The position numbers and the translations under genes are program-made. The notes beneath the pieces were generated by a model. It ran no database searches. It was not told the DNA's origin and worked only from the letters and a program-made list of their open reading frames with translations. A stretch of DNA of 12,852 nt, from NCBI GenBank assembly GCA_013696015.1, contig JACCZI010000158.1:1-12852 (forward strand). Reading direction: 5' to 3'. Shown piece by piece: positions 1-5,860 of the stretch (within the stretch, counting starts at the first letter, position 1; each line of letters starts with the position of its first letter). The stretch comes from Nocardioidaceae bacterium (GTDB lineage: Bacteria > Actinomycetota > Actinomycetes > Propionibacteriales > Nocardioidaceae).

Positions 1-63
1 CTGCCGCTCCTCACCACCTCTGGGGTCGTCTCGGTGGCCGTGCCCACGTCGGTGACGGCATGA
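1..63 (+). CDS. C-terminal end of an upstream hydrogenase-cluster protein (partial)
   Basis: Frame 1 is open from the window edge and ends in TGA at 61-63, giving the tail LPLLTTSGVVSVAVPTSVTA. The stop overlaps the ATG of the next gene as ATGA, the arrangement used by the next four genes, which supports a real gene end. The pattern (Leu-Pro-Leu-Leu, short turn, then a V-x-V-x-V-P strand) resembles, from memory, the C-terminus of the NifU/Rieske-like protein that often precedes DUF5947 genes in actinobacterial hydrogenase clusters. Twenty residues are too few to prove this. The gene end is well supported; the identity is inference. Confidence 0.5.
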   Translation: MPLLTTSGVVSVAVPTSVTA

Positions 64-740
64 CCAGCGAGCCGCTCGCTGTGCTGCGCCGGATCACTTC
101 GACCCGGCCGGTGCCGGTGATCGAGGAACGCTGCGAGATGTGCGCCGAGCCGATCAAGGACAGCCATCAGCACGTGGTCAACCTAGAGAGCCGGGTGCTG
201 ATGTGCACCTGCCGCGGCTGCTACCTGCTCTTCACGGCCGAAGGGGCCGAGCTGCGATACCGAGCCGTCCCGGACCGCTACCTGTCGTTTCCCGACTTCG
301 CGCTGGGCCCGGGACAGTGGGACGAGCTCGAGATTCCCGTCGGTCTCGCGTTCTTGTTCCGCAACTCGATGCAGCAGGGACGCACCATCGCCTTCTACCC
401 GGGGCCGGCCGGTGCCACGGAGTCCGAGCTGCCCCTGGCGGCGTGGGACTCGGTCGTGGCCGCCAACCCTCAGTTGGGCTTGCTGGAACCGGACGTCGAG
501 GCCCTGCTGGTACGGGCGCCGCAGCGTCGCCTTGCCCAGGGAAGCAGTGACTTCACCTGCAACGTGGTGCCGATCGACGCCTGCTACCAGCTCGTCGGTC
601 AGCTGCGACAGGTGTGGCGTGGCTTCGACGGGGGACAGGATGCGCACGAGGCGATGGACGCGTTCTTCGCGATGGTGTCGGCCCGCAGCCGGCCCGCGCC
701 AGCGGTGGAGCAGATGTCTCAGCCGGGGTCGGCGCGATGA
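60..740 (+). CDS. DUF5947-like hydrogenase-cluster protein with Cys motif
   Basis: A 226-aa soluble protein that I recognise as DUF5947-like, a family found beside actinobacterial group 1h/5-type [NiFe]-hydrogenase genes. Its role is not known to me. The N-terminal quarter carries five cysteines: C25-x2-C28, then C49-x-C51-x2-C54, with H36 and H38 between them. This looks like a zinc or iron-sulfur site. Two more cysteines (C167 and C175 by approximate count) lie in the C-terminal part. No signal peptide or membrane segment is visible. The ATG overlaps the preceding stop (ATGA), and its own TGA overlaps the next ATG at 737-740, so translation is probably coupled on both sides. No strong Shine-Dalgarno sequence precedes it. 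The context suggests a maturation or electron-transfer accessory protein. Family assignment is from memory; the gene itself is certain. Confidence 0.85.
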   Translation: MTSEPLAVLRRITSTRPVPVIEERCEMCAEPIKDSHQHVVNLESRVLMCTCRGCYLLFTAEGAELRYRAVPDRYLSFPDFALGPGQWDELEIPVGLAFLFRNSMQQGRTIAFYPGPAGATESELPLAAWDSVVAANPQLGLLEPDVEALLVRAPQRRLAQGSSDFTCNVVPIDACYQLVGQLRQVWRGFDGGQDAHEAMDAFFAMVSARSRPAPAVEQMSQPGSAR

Positions 741-1375
741 GTGACCTCACATTCTCCGTCGTCGACGTCTTCGCCGAGAAGTACGCTGCGGCACCGCAGC
801 TGACCGCACGGTTGCGCATCGAAGAGACCAGCGGCGAGGTGGTCCACGCCATGGCCCTGCGCTGCCAGGTGCGCATCGAGCCGCAGCGGCGCAAGTACAG
901 CACGGACGAGGAGAGCGGCCTGCTCGACATGTTCGGCACCCGGGAACGGTGGTTCGACACCCTCAAGCCGTTCATGTGGATGCAGTGCACGGCGATGGTC
1001 CAGGGCTTCACCGGCATCACCGAGGTCGACCTGGTGATGCCCTGCACGTACGACTTCGAGGTCACCTGGTCCAAGTACCTGCATGCGCTGCGGGACGATT
1101 CGATCCCCGTCGTGTTCCTCTTCTCGGGGACCGTCTTCACCCGCGGCATCACCGGCTTCGGCGTCGACCAGATCCCGTGGGACCGCGAGTCGCGCTATCC
1201 GATCCCGGTGTCGGTGTGGCAGGACATGATCGACCACTACTTCCCGAACACCGGGTGGCTGCGGCTCAGCCGCGACACCATGGAGTCGCTGACCCACTAC
1301 AAGTCTGTGCGTGGGTTGACCACGTACGAAGCGGCGGTCGAGTCTCTGCTGGCAAAGACGGGGCTGGCCTCATGA
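737..1375 (+). CDS. DUF6084-like hydrogenase-cluster protein
   Basis: A 212-aa protein resembling DUF6084, another family restricted to actinobacterial hydrogenase neighbourhoods and of unknown biochemical function. The frame is open further upstream (from 614). The ATG at 737 is chosen because it overlaps the DUF5947 stop as ATGA and removes a low-quality extension lying inside the upstream gene. The sequence starts MSDLTFSVVDVF and is rich in alternating hydrophobic residues, suggesting a beta-rich N-terminal half. Aromatic-rich stretches include RERWFDTLKPFMWMQC and IDHYFPNTGWLRL. No membrane span, signal peptide or cofactor motif is seen. Its TGA (1373-1375) overlaps the next ATG. Conserved linkage with the DUF5947 gene suggests the two act in the same step of hydrogenase assembly or function, which is inference. 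Confidence 0.85.
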   Translation: MSDLTFSVVDVFAEKYAAAPQLTARLRIEETSGEVVHAMALRCQVRIEPQRRKYSTDEESGLLDMFGTRERWFDTLKPFMWMQCTAMVQGFTGITEVDLVMPCTYDFEVTWSKYLHALRDDSIPVVFLFSGTVFTRGITGFGVDQIPWDRESRYPIPVSVWQDMIDHYFPNTGWLRLSRDTMESLTHYKSVRGLTTYEAAVESLLAKTGLAS

Positions 1376-2808
1376 GCCTCGAGCAGGCCCGGACCGTGGC
1401 GGACGCCGTCCTCTTCGAGGGCTACCTGCTCTACCCCTACCGCGCCACGTCACGCAAGAACCAGGTGCGCTGGCAGTTCGGAGTCTTGGGCCCACCGGGC
1501 GCGGCCGAAGCCGGTCTGGGTGAGGAAGCCAGCATGTCCGCGCAGTGCCTGCTGCGCAGCGGGCCGGCCGGCCGGGTGAGTGTCCATCTGCGGTTCCTCC
1601 AACTGCAGACACGCAGTGTGGAGCGGGCCACCGACGACCCGGCACGCTTCGAGCCGGTCGACCAGCTCAGCGTCGGCGCCCGCAGCTGGCTCAGCTGGGA
1701 CGAGGCGGCCGAGCACGAGATCGAGCTCGACCAGTGCCTGCTGAGCGCCCTGGGCGAGCAGGGCCGTGAGCTACCGGTCGATGTGGCGGGCGGCGAGGAC
1801 GTCGAGCACCTGCTGGACGACGACGGCACCATCCTCGGCCGGCTCGTCCGGCGCAGGTGGCCGCTGCACGCCGTTGTCTCGTTGCATACGACCACGGTCG
1901 ACGGGTTCGAACGCCTGACCCTGTCGATGGCCAATGCTGCGACCGAGCCGGTCGACGACAAGGACGCGGCGATCAGGTCCTCGCTGATCGGTGCCCACCT
2001 GCTGGTCCAGACCCACGATGCGGGCTTCGTGTCGTTGCTGGAGCCGCCCGACGAGGCGAGCCGGGCGGCGAAGGGGTGCCTGCAACGGCGGTGCTGGCCG
2101 GTGCTGGCCGGTGCGCCGGGAGACACCGACGTGGTGTTGGTGTCACCGATCATCTTGTACGACTACCCCGAGGTGGCCGAGCAGAGCGCCGGCGCGCTGT
2201 TCGACTCCACCGAGATCGACGAGATCCTCACGCTGCGGGTCATGACGCTCACCGACGAGGAGAAGGCGGAGGCGCGCGCTACCGACCCGCGGGCCGCCGA
2301 GATCATCGACCGGTGCGACGCGATGTCGCCGGAGGGCCTGGCAGAGCTGCACGGCATCCTGCGAGACCCACACGCCGGGATGGCGGTGACGGTTCCTGAC
2401 ACCGCCGAGGAGCTCGTCGACGTACGCGACCTCGATCCTCCGACCTTCGAGACGGGGGACGTGCCGTGGTGGGACCCGGAGGCCGACGCCAGCGTGCGCC
2501 CTGACGTCGACACGGTGCTGATCAACGGCGTCGCCGTCTCGCGGGACAGCCTGGTGCGGATCCAGCCCTCGCGACGTGCCGACGCCCAGGACCTCTTCTT
2601 CGCCGGACAGACGGCGCGGGTCTCCGCCGTCCACTCCGACGTGGACGGCAACATCCACGTCGCTGTCGTACTCGTCGACGACCCGGCAGCGGACCTGCAC
2701 GAGTGGTACGGCCGCTTCTTGTACTTCGCGCCTGACGAGCTGGAGCCATTGGCACCGCCGCCTGTAGGGGACGTGAGCCCTGAGCACAGAGAGGAGAGTC
2801 GATCATGA
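1372..2808 (+). CDS. Hydrogenase-cluster protein of unknown function, SH3-like C-terminus
   Basis: A 478-aa protein that I do not recognise by name. Similar long unnamed proteins occur between DUF6084 and DUF6893 genes in actinobacterial hydrogenase clusters. The frame is open from 949, but the ATG at 1372 forms ATGA with the preceding stop and begins a sensible protein (MSLEQARTVADAVLFEGYLL). Residues 1-240 are mixed alpha/beta with the motif EGYLLYPYRATSRKNQ near 16-30. Residues 290-345 look helical and acidic. Residues about 380-462 contain short strands (VLINGVAV, VRIQPS, ARVSAVHSD, IHVAVVLVDD, GRFLYFAPDELEPL) like a small SH3-type barrel. The tail is polar. There is no metal motif or membrane span. 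It sits mid-operon with ATGA overlaps at both ends. A scaffold or assembly role is a guess. Confidence 0.8.
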   Translation: MSLEQARTVADAVLFEGYLLYPYRATSRKNQVRWQFGVLGPPGAAEAGLGEEASMSAQCLLRSGPAGRVSVHLRFLQLQTRSVERATDDPARFEPVDQLSVGARSWLSWDEAAEHEIELDQCLLSALGEQGRELPVDVAGGEDVEHLLDDDGTILGRLVRRRWPLHAVVSLHTTTVDGFERLTLSMANAATEPVDDKDAAIRSSLIGAHLLVQTHDAGFVSLLEPPDEASRAAKGCLQRRCWPVLAGAPGDTDVVLVSPIILYDYPEVAEQSAGALFDSTEIDEILTLRVMTLTDEEKAEARATDPRAAEIIDRCDAMSPEGLAELHGILRDPHAGMAVTVPDTAEELVDVRDLDPPTFETGDVPWWDPEADASVRPDVDTVLINGVAVSRDSLVRIQPSRRADAQDLFFAGQTARVSAVHSDVDGNIHVAVVLVDDPAADLHEWYGRFLYFAPDELEPLAPPPVGDVSPEHREESRS

Positions 2809-2924
2809 AGTTTCTGGGAGGAGTCACCGCCGTCGTGCTGAGCGGCGTGGCACTGGTCGCGGTCGGCGTCGGGGTGCGGTCCATTCCCGACGTCCGGCGC
2901 TATCTGAAGATGCGCAACATGTGA
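2805..2924 (+). CDS. 39-aa DUF6893-like single-span membrane miniprotein
   Basis: A short gene encoding 39 residues, MKFLGGVTAVVLSGVALVAV at the start and ending YLKMRNM. Residues 4-24 form one hydrophobic, Gly/Val-rich membrane segment, followed by the basic tail VRSIPDVRRYLKMRNM. This matches the form of DUF6893, tiny proteins encoded in actinobacterial hydrogenase operons. The ATG overlaps the previous stop (ATGA, 2805-2808) and has a good Shine-Dalgarno GAGGAG at 2791-2796, 8 nt upstream, so it can be translated independently as well as by coupling. One span with a positive cytoplasmic tail suggests a membrane anchor or small subunit for the hydrogenase or an accessory protein. That function is inference. 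Confidence 0.85.
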   Translation: MKFLGGVTAVVLSGVALVAVGVGVRSIPDVRRYLKMRNM

Positions 2925-2951
2925 GCGCCACACCAGTCGAGAGGAACCACG

Positions 2952-3155
2952 ATGACCGATACGCCAGCCGAGCACCTGGACGAGGAGCCACAGGCGGAGC
3001 GCGGAGCTCCCGGCTCGCGCGACACCGGCTCCGACGAGCCCGCCGGAGGACCGGTCGACCGGCCCGCGGGCGGCTCGGATGAGGAGAGCGACACCTCGGT
3101 GGACCCGCAGGGCACCGTTCACGACGACATGCCGGACATGCCGACCGGCGGCTAG
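2952..3155 (+). CDS. Small acidic, probably disordered protein A (67 aa)
   Basis: A 67-aa reading frame starting at an ATG with AGAGGA at 2940-2945, 6 nt upstream, and located 27 nt after the DUF6893-like gene. The product is rich in Asp, Glu, Pro, Gly and Ser and almost free of aromatic or large hydrophobic residues, so it should be intrinsically disordered and very acidic. It ends with DDMPDMPTGG. I do not recognise a family. The next gene encodes a second acidic protein with a similar DMP-type C-terminal motif. Position inside the operon, a proper ribosome binding site and no convincing competing frame support a real gene. Function is unknown; a binding tail or chaperone-like role for a partner is possible. 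Confidence 0.65.
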   Translation: MTDTPAEHLDEEPQAERGAPGSRDTGSDEPAGGPVDRPAGGSDEESDTSVDPQGTVHDDMPDMPTGG

Positions 3156-3192
3156 GGCGGCTAAGCACCACCGGACATAAGGAGAACATGAG

Positions 3193-3519
3193 ATGAGCGA
3201 GCCAACCAATGTGGAAGGCGGCGACCCCACAGACCGGCCGTTGCCCCCGTACGACGGCCGTCGTGAGAGCGCTGACGTCGAGGGTGAGGAGGAGCTCCGC
3301 AAGGACGGCGCCAACGTCGGCGGCGCGACTGGACCAGTCGAGAGCGACGAGATGAAGTCGCCGCCGAAGGAGGACACCCCCCGCGGCGCCGAAGCCTCGC
3401 CGTCGGACGAGCAGCCTGCCAGCGACATGCCGGAGACCGACATGGACCCTGACATGGTCGGACCCGATCACTACAAGGGCACCGGGCGTGGCGAGGACAG
3501 AAGCGAGGGCAACCGATAG
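3193..3519 (+). CDS. Small acidic, probably disordered protein B (108 aa)
   Basis: A 108-aa protein, Asp/Glu/Pro/Gly-rich with no predicted core, so it is likely disordered. The C-terminal part has SDMPETDMDPDMVGPDHYKG, echoing the DMPDMP end of the preceding small protein. The HYKGTGRGED region is the only segment with an aromatic residue and may be a short linear motif. The start at 3193 has AAGGAG at 3179-3184, 8 nt upstream. An ATG at 3188 gives only Met-Arg-stop. The TAG stop directly abuts the GTG of the maturation protease gene, so expression is likely linked. No family is recognised. The hydrogenase-operon setting suggests an accessory or interaction role, which is inference. Confidence 0.7.
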   Translation: MSEPTNVEGGDPTDRPLPPYDGRRESADVEGEEELRKDGANVGGATGPVESDEMKSPPKEDTPRGAEASPSDEQPASDMPETDMDPDMVGPDHYKGTGRGEDRSEGNR

Positions 3520-4029
3520 GTGAGTGCTCGCATCCTGGTCGCCGGTGTCGGCAACATCTTCTTCGGCGACGATGGTTTCGGCTCCGAGGTGGCTCGGCGA
3601 CTCGCGGCACTGCCGCTTCCGGACCAGGTCCGGGTGGTCGACTACGGCATCCGCGGCATGCACCTTGCGTACGACCTGCTCGACGGATACGACGCGCTCG
3701 TCCTGGTCGACGCCATTCCGCGTCAGGGCCGATCCGGCGACGCCCCGGGTGCCGTCACGGTGCTGGAGGTCGGGCCCGACGACCTCGGCACTGGCGAGTT
3801 CGACGCCCATGGGATGAACCCCGTCGCCGTGCTCGCCAACCTGGGTGTGATGGGCGGGCAGCTGCCCCGCACCCTGGTGGTGGGGTGTCAGCCGCTCGAT
3901 GTCAGCGAAGGCATCGGGCTCACGCCGGCGGTCAGGTCGGCAGTGGAGGTGGCGGTTGTTACAGTGCAGCGACTGCTGGACGATCTGCTGACGCAGGCCG
4001 TCGGAGTTCACGCGAAACAGGAGGTCTGA
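3520..4029 (+). CDS. [NiFe]-hydrogenase large-subunit maturation protease (HyaD/HycI family)
   Basis: A 169-aa nickel-dependent endopeptidase of the HybD/HycI (M52) family. It removes the C-terminal extension of the hydrogenase large subunit after the NiFe(CN)2CO centre is inserted. Visible motifs: the N-terminal signature VAGVGNIFFGDDGFG at 7-21, with D18 at the position of the first nickel ligand (Glu16 in E. coli HybD); VLVDAIP with D64 as second ligand; and FDAHGMNP with H97 as third. Length is normal for the family (150-190 aa). The GTG start at 3520 abuts the preceding TAG, with GAGGG about 10 nt upstream. An ATG alternative would cut into the conserved N-terminus, so GTG is preferred. 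hypC begins 1 nt after its stop. The substrate large subunit is presumably encoded upstream of the window. Confidence 0.93.
   Translation: MSARILVAGVGNIFFGDDGFGSEVARRLAALPLPDQVRVVDYGIRGMHLAYDLLDGYDALVLVDAIPRQGRSGDAPGAVTVLEVGPDDLGTGEFDAHGMNPVAVLANLGVMGGQLPRTLVVGCQPLDVSEGIGLTPAVRSAVEVAVVTVQRLLDDLLTQAVGVHAKQEV
4019..4024 (+). promoter_or_regulatory. Strong Shine-Dalgarno for hypC
   Basis: AGGAGG, 6 nt before the hypC ATG and inside the last codons of the protease gene. It is the best ribosome binding site in the operon, suggesting hypC is translated efficiently on its own and not only by coupling. Confidence 0.7.
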
Positions 4030-4030
4030 G

Positions 4031-4282
4031 ATGTGTCTCGGGATCCCCGGCCAGGTGGTCGAGATGGTCGACGGGTACGCCAACCAGCTTGCGTTGGTGG
4101 ACGTCGAAGGAGCGCAGCGCAAGATCAACATCGGGATGCTGGAGGACCAGGATCTCGACCCGGGTGACTGGGTGCTGATCCACATGGGTTTCGCGGTCGA
4201 ACGCGTCGACGCTGCTGGTGCGGAGGAGGCGATGGCCGGGCTGGAGCTGATGGGCCGCCCCCGGGATAACGAAGGCGGCTGA
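4031..4282 (+). CDS. hypC: Hydrogenase maturation chaperone HypC
   Basis: An 83-aa HypC/HybG/HupF-family protein. HypC, with HypD, carries the Fe(CN)2CO moiety and delivers it to the hydrogenase large-subunit precursor in the cytoplasm. The diagnostic N-terminus MCLGIPGQVVEM is present, with the essential Cys at position 2 exposed after Met removal. The rest is a small beta-barrel pattern (LALVDVEGAQRKINIGMLE), then DPGDWVLIHMGFAVERVDA, typical for the family. Length is normal. It is the last gene of the operon, 1 nt after the protease stop and followed by a hairpin. Other hyp genes (A, B, D, E, F) are not in the window and must lie elsewhere or upstream. Confidence 0.97.
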   Translation: MCLGIPGQVVEMVDGYANQLALVDVEGAQRKINIGMLEDQDLDPGDWVLIHMGFAVERVDAAGAEEAMAGLELMGRPRDNEGG

Positions 4283-4311
4283 GCCTCCCCTTGATTCCGC
4301 TGAGCCTCCCC
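4278..4311 (+). repeat. 13-bp direct repeat at the end of hypC
   Basis: GCTGAGCCTCCCC occurs at 4278-4290 and again at 4299-4311, a 21-bp period. The first copy contains the hypC stop codon; the second runs into the terminator stem. It looks like a local tandem duplication of the gene end. No function is evident. Confidence 0.6.
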
Positions 4312-4326
4312 GGCGTTGAGCCGGGG
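4308..4326. terminator. Shared hairpin between convergent hypC and CYTH-CHAD genes
   Basis: CCCCGGC (4308-4314), a 5-nt loop GTTGA, and GCCGGGG (4320-4326) form a perfect 7-bp GC stem that extends past a T/T mismatch. It lies in the 48 bp between two converging stop codons and is nearly symmetrical, so it can serve both strands. There is no clear U-tract, as is common in high-GC actinobacteria. Confidence 0.6.
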
Positions 4327-4330
4327 TGGG

Positions 4331-5860
4331 TCAGCGCAGGCGGCTGGCCGTACGCACCTTGTCGACTGCCTCGCCGTAGGTCGTCATGTACGTGCCGGCA
4401 GCGCTCTGCTCCCGCGCGTGCAGCCGGCCGAACCCGAAGGTCGCCGCCGTCGAGGTCGCCTCTCGACCGAGACGTTCGTACCAGGCCCGGGCCACGATGC
4501 TGTCCTGGTGGTCTCCGAGCGCCTTCTGCACCGCCTGGGCGCGGCTGCGCAGCTTGTCGGCCGGTTTGCCGAGGGTCGGTGATGCCAGCTCGGCCGCATA
4601 GCGCAGCCGTTTCGCCGCCTTGCGCACGTTGTGGAGGGCCTCGTCGTGGGCGGGTCCTTGTTCCTCGTCCGCTGTGGCGACGCGCTCGGCGAAGCGTCGC
4701 CACGACCTGGTGATCCTCTTGTCGAGCACCTTCGCTGCCGTCTGCACTGCCTTGCCGCCACCGGTGAACGGCGGGTCGGCCAGCAGTGACTCGAGCGAGG
4801 CCTGCAGCGCGGCGCGGCGCGGCGAGTCGAGCGCGACCTGCGCCGTGGTCACTGCCTCTCGCTGGCTTCGTCGCAGCGTGGTACGGACGGCGGAGGCCAT
4901 GCCACGGGTGCTGGCCGCGAACTCGTCCGCGGCGATCGCGGCAAGCAGCCGCTCCTGCATCACCTCGAGGTCGCGGACCTCACTGAGCTGCTGACCGAGC
5001 CAGCGCAGCTCGGCTTCGAGATGGCGTGCCGTCTGCTCGTCGAGCAGTGGGCGGCAGACCGCCAGCGCGCTGCGCAGCCGGCGTGCGGTGATCCGCATCT
5101 GGTGGACGCTGTCTTCGACCCCGAGCCGTACTCCCACCTCGCGGTCGACCAACCGCTCCGTCTGGGCGGCGAGGTATCGCCACAGGGCGCCACGGGCGCT
5201 GCCCTCCCGCAACCCCTTCGGCGGGACGTGCCGGGCGGGGACCGCGTCACCGAGGGCGCGGCGCAGCTTCGACTGGTGGTCCGAGACCCAGGCGCCGGCG
5301 TTGCCGAGTCGGGTGCTGAGCTCCTCGAGCAGGTCGTCGTCGCCGCGCAGCAGCTCGATCTCGACCTCCTGCCATTCGGCTGCTCCGCCTGGCTCGGCAC
5401 TCATCGCTGCCGAGCCCGCGACAGCATGGCGCACTACCGACACATCGTCTTCGGCTACTTCGGCGAGCGGGTTGCCGTCGGGATCGCTGAGCAGATGCAC
5501 GGTCCGGCTGGTCCGCACCTCGACGATCGGCCGCAGCACCGCACCCATGGTCAGTGGAATCAGCGCTCGGCGCAGCGGTACCGGCACCGAGGCGCGCCCC
5601 AGTGGGCGGTGCAGCTCGCGTCGCCGGTCCTGGCCGAGCGGCAGCTTGAGGTGCCAGCCGTCGTCGTCACCGCCTTCGCGGCGGCGCAGCGTCACCTGCG
5701 CCAGCGCCAACACCAGGTCCTCGGTGTCGTAGTACGTCGCGCGCAACGAGAACCGGCGCGGCTTGGCGCGTACGACCGCGCCGTCGAGGCTCAGGTCGGG
5801 CAGTGGTGTTCCCGTCGGCAGCTCGAAGGTCCGCTCGGTCTCGACGTGGGAGGCCGTCAT
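4331..5860 (-). CDS. CYTH and CHAD domain protein
   Basis: A 509-aa soluble protein. Residues 1-200 are a CYTH (triphosphate tunnel) domain: ETERTF near 7-12, YYDTEDLVLA at 43-52, TLRRREGGDDDGWHLKLP at 57-74, EVEIELL at 165-171 and SKLRRAL at 197-203. Residues about 215-500 form a CHAD domain, a helical bundle rich in Arg/Lys/His: VHQMRITARRLRSAL at 252-266, HNVRKAAKRLRYAAEL at 410-425 and GDHQD at 449-453. CHAD domains bind polyphosphate and CYTH domains often hydrolyse triphosphates, so a role in polyphosphate or nucleotide stress metabolism is likely. The usual N-terminal ExExK motif reads ETERT, lacking the lysine, so activity may be altered. The ATG at 5860 overlaps the upstream stop as ATGA, which excludes the longer frame reaching 6145. 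Last gene of the operon. Confidence 0.9.
   Translation of the reverse strand: MTASHVETERTFELPTGTPLPDLSLDGAVVRAKPRRFSLRATYYDTEDLVLALAQVTLRRREGGDDDGWHLKLPLGQDRRRELHRPLGRASVPVPLRRALIPLTMGAVLRPIVEVRTSRTVHLLSDPDGNPLAEVAEDDVSVVRHAVAGSAAMSAEPGGAAEWQEVEIELLRGDDDLLEELSTRLGNAGAWVSDHQSKLRRALGDAVPARHVPPKGLREGSARGALWRYLAAQTERLVDREVGVRLGVEDSVHQMRITARRLRSALAVCRPLLDEQTARHLEAELRWLGQQLSEVRDLEVMQERLLAAIAADEFAASTRGMASAVRTTLRRSQREAVTTAQVALDSPRRAALQASLESLLADPPFTGGGKAVQTAAKVLDKRITRSWRRFAERVATADEEQGPAHDEALHNVRKAAKRLRYAAELASPTLGKPADKLRSRAQAVQKALGDHQDSIVARAWYERLGREATSTAATFGFGRLHAREQSAAGTYMTTYGEAVDKVRTASRLR

Noticed and set aside
2091..2110. 10-bp tandem repeat GTGCTGGCCG in the 478-aa gene, as a possible phase-variable frameshift site
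   Set aside because: Only two copies, and the reading frame stays open and sensible through it; probably codon-usage coincidence.
2163..3455. 430-aa open frame on the minus strand
   Set aside because: Ser/Arg-rich low-complexity translation, antisense to four better-supported genes with proper starts and overlaps; a typical high-GC shadow frame.
2824..4185. 453-aa open frame on the minus strand
   Set aside because: Runs antisense through the recognisable maturation protease and part of hypC; its translation has no recognisable family.
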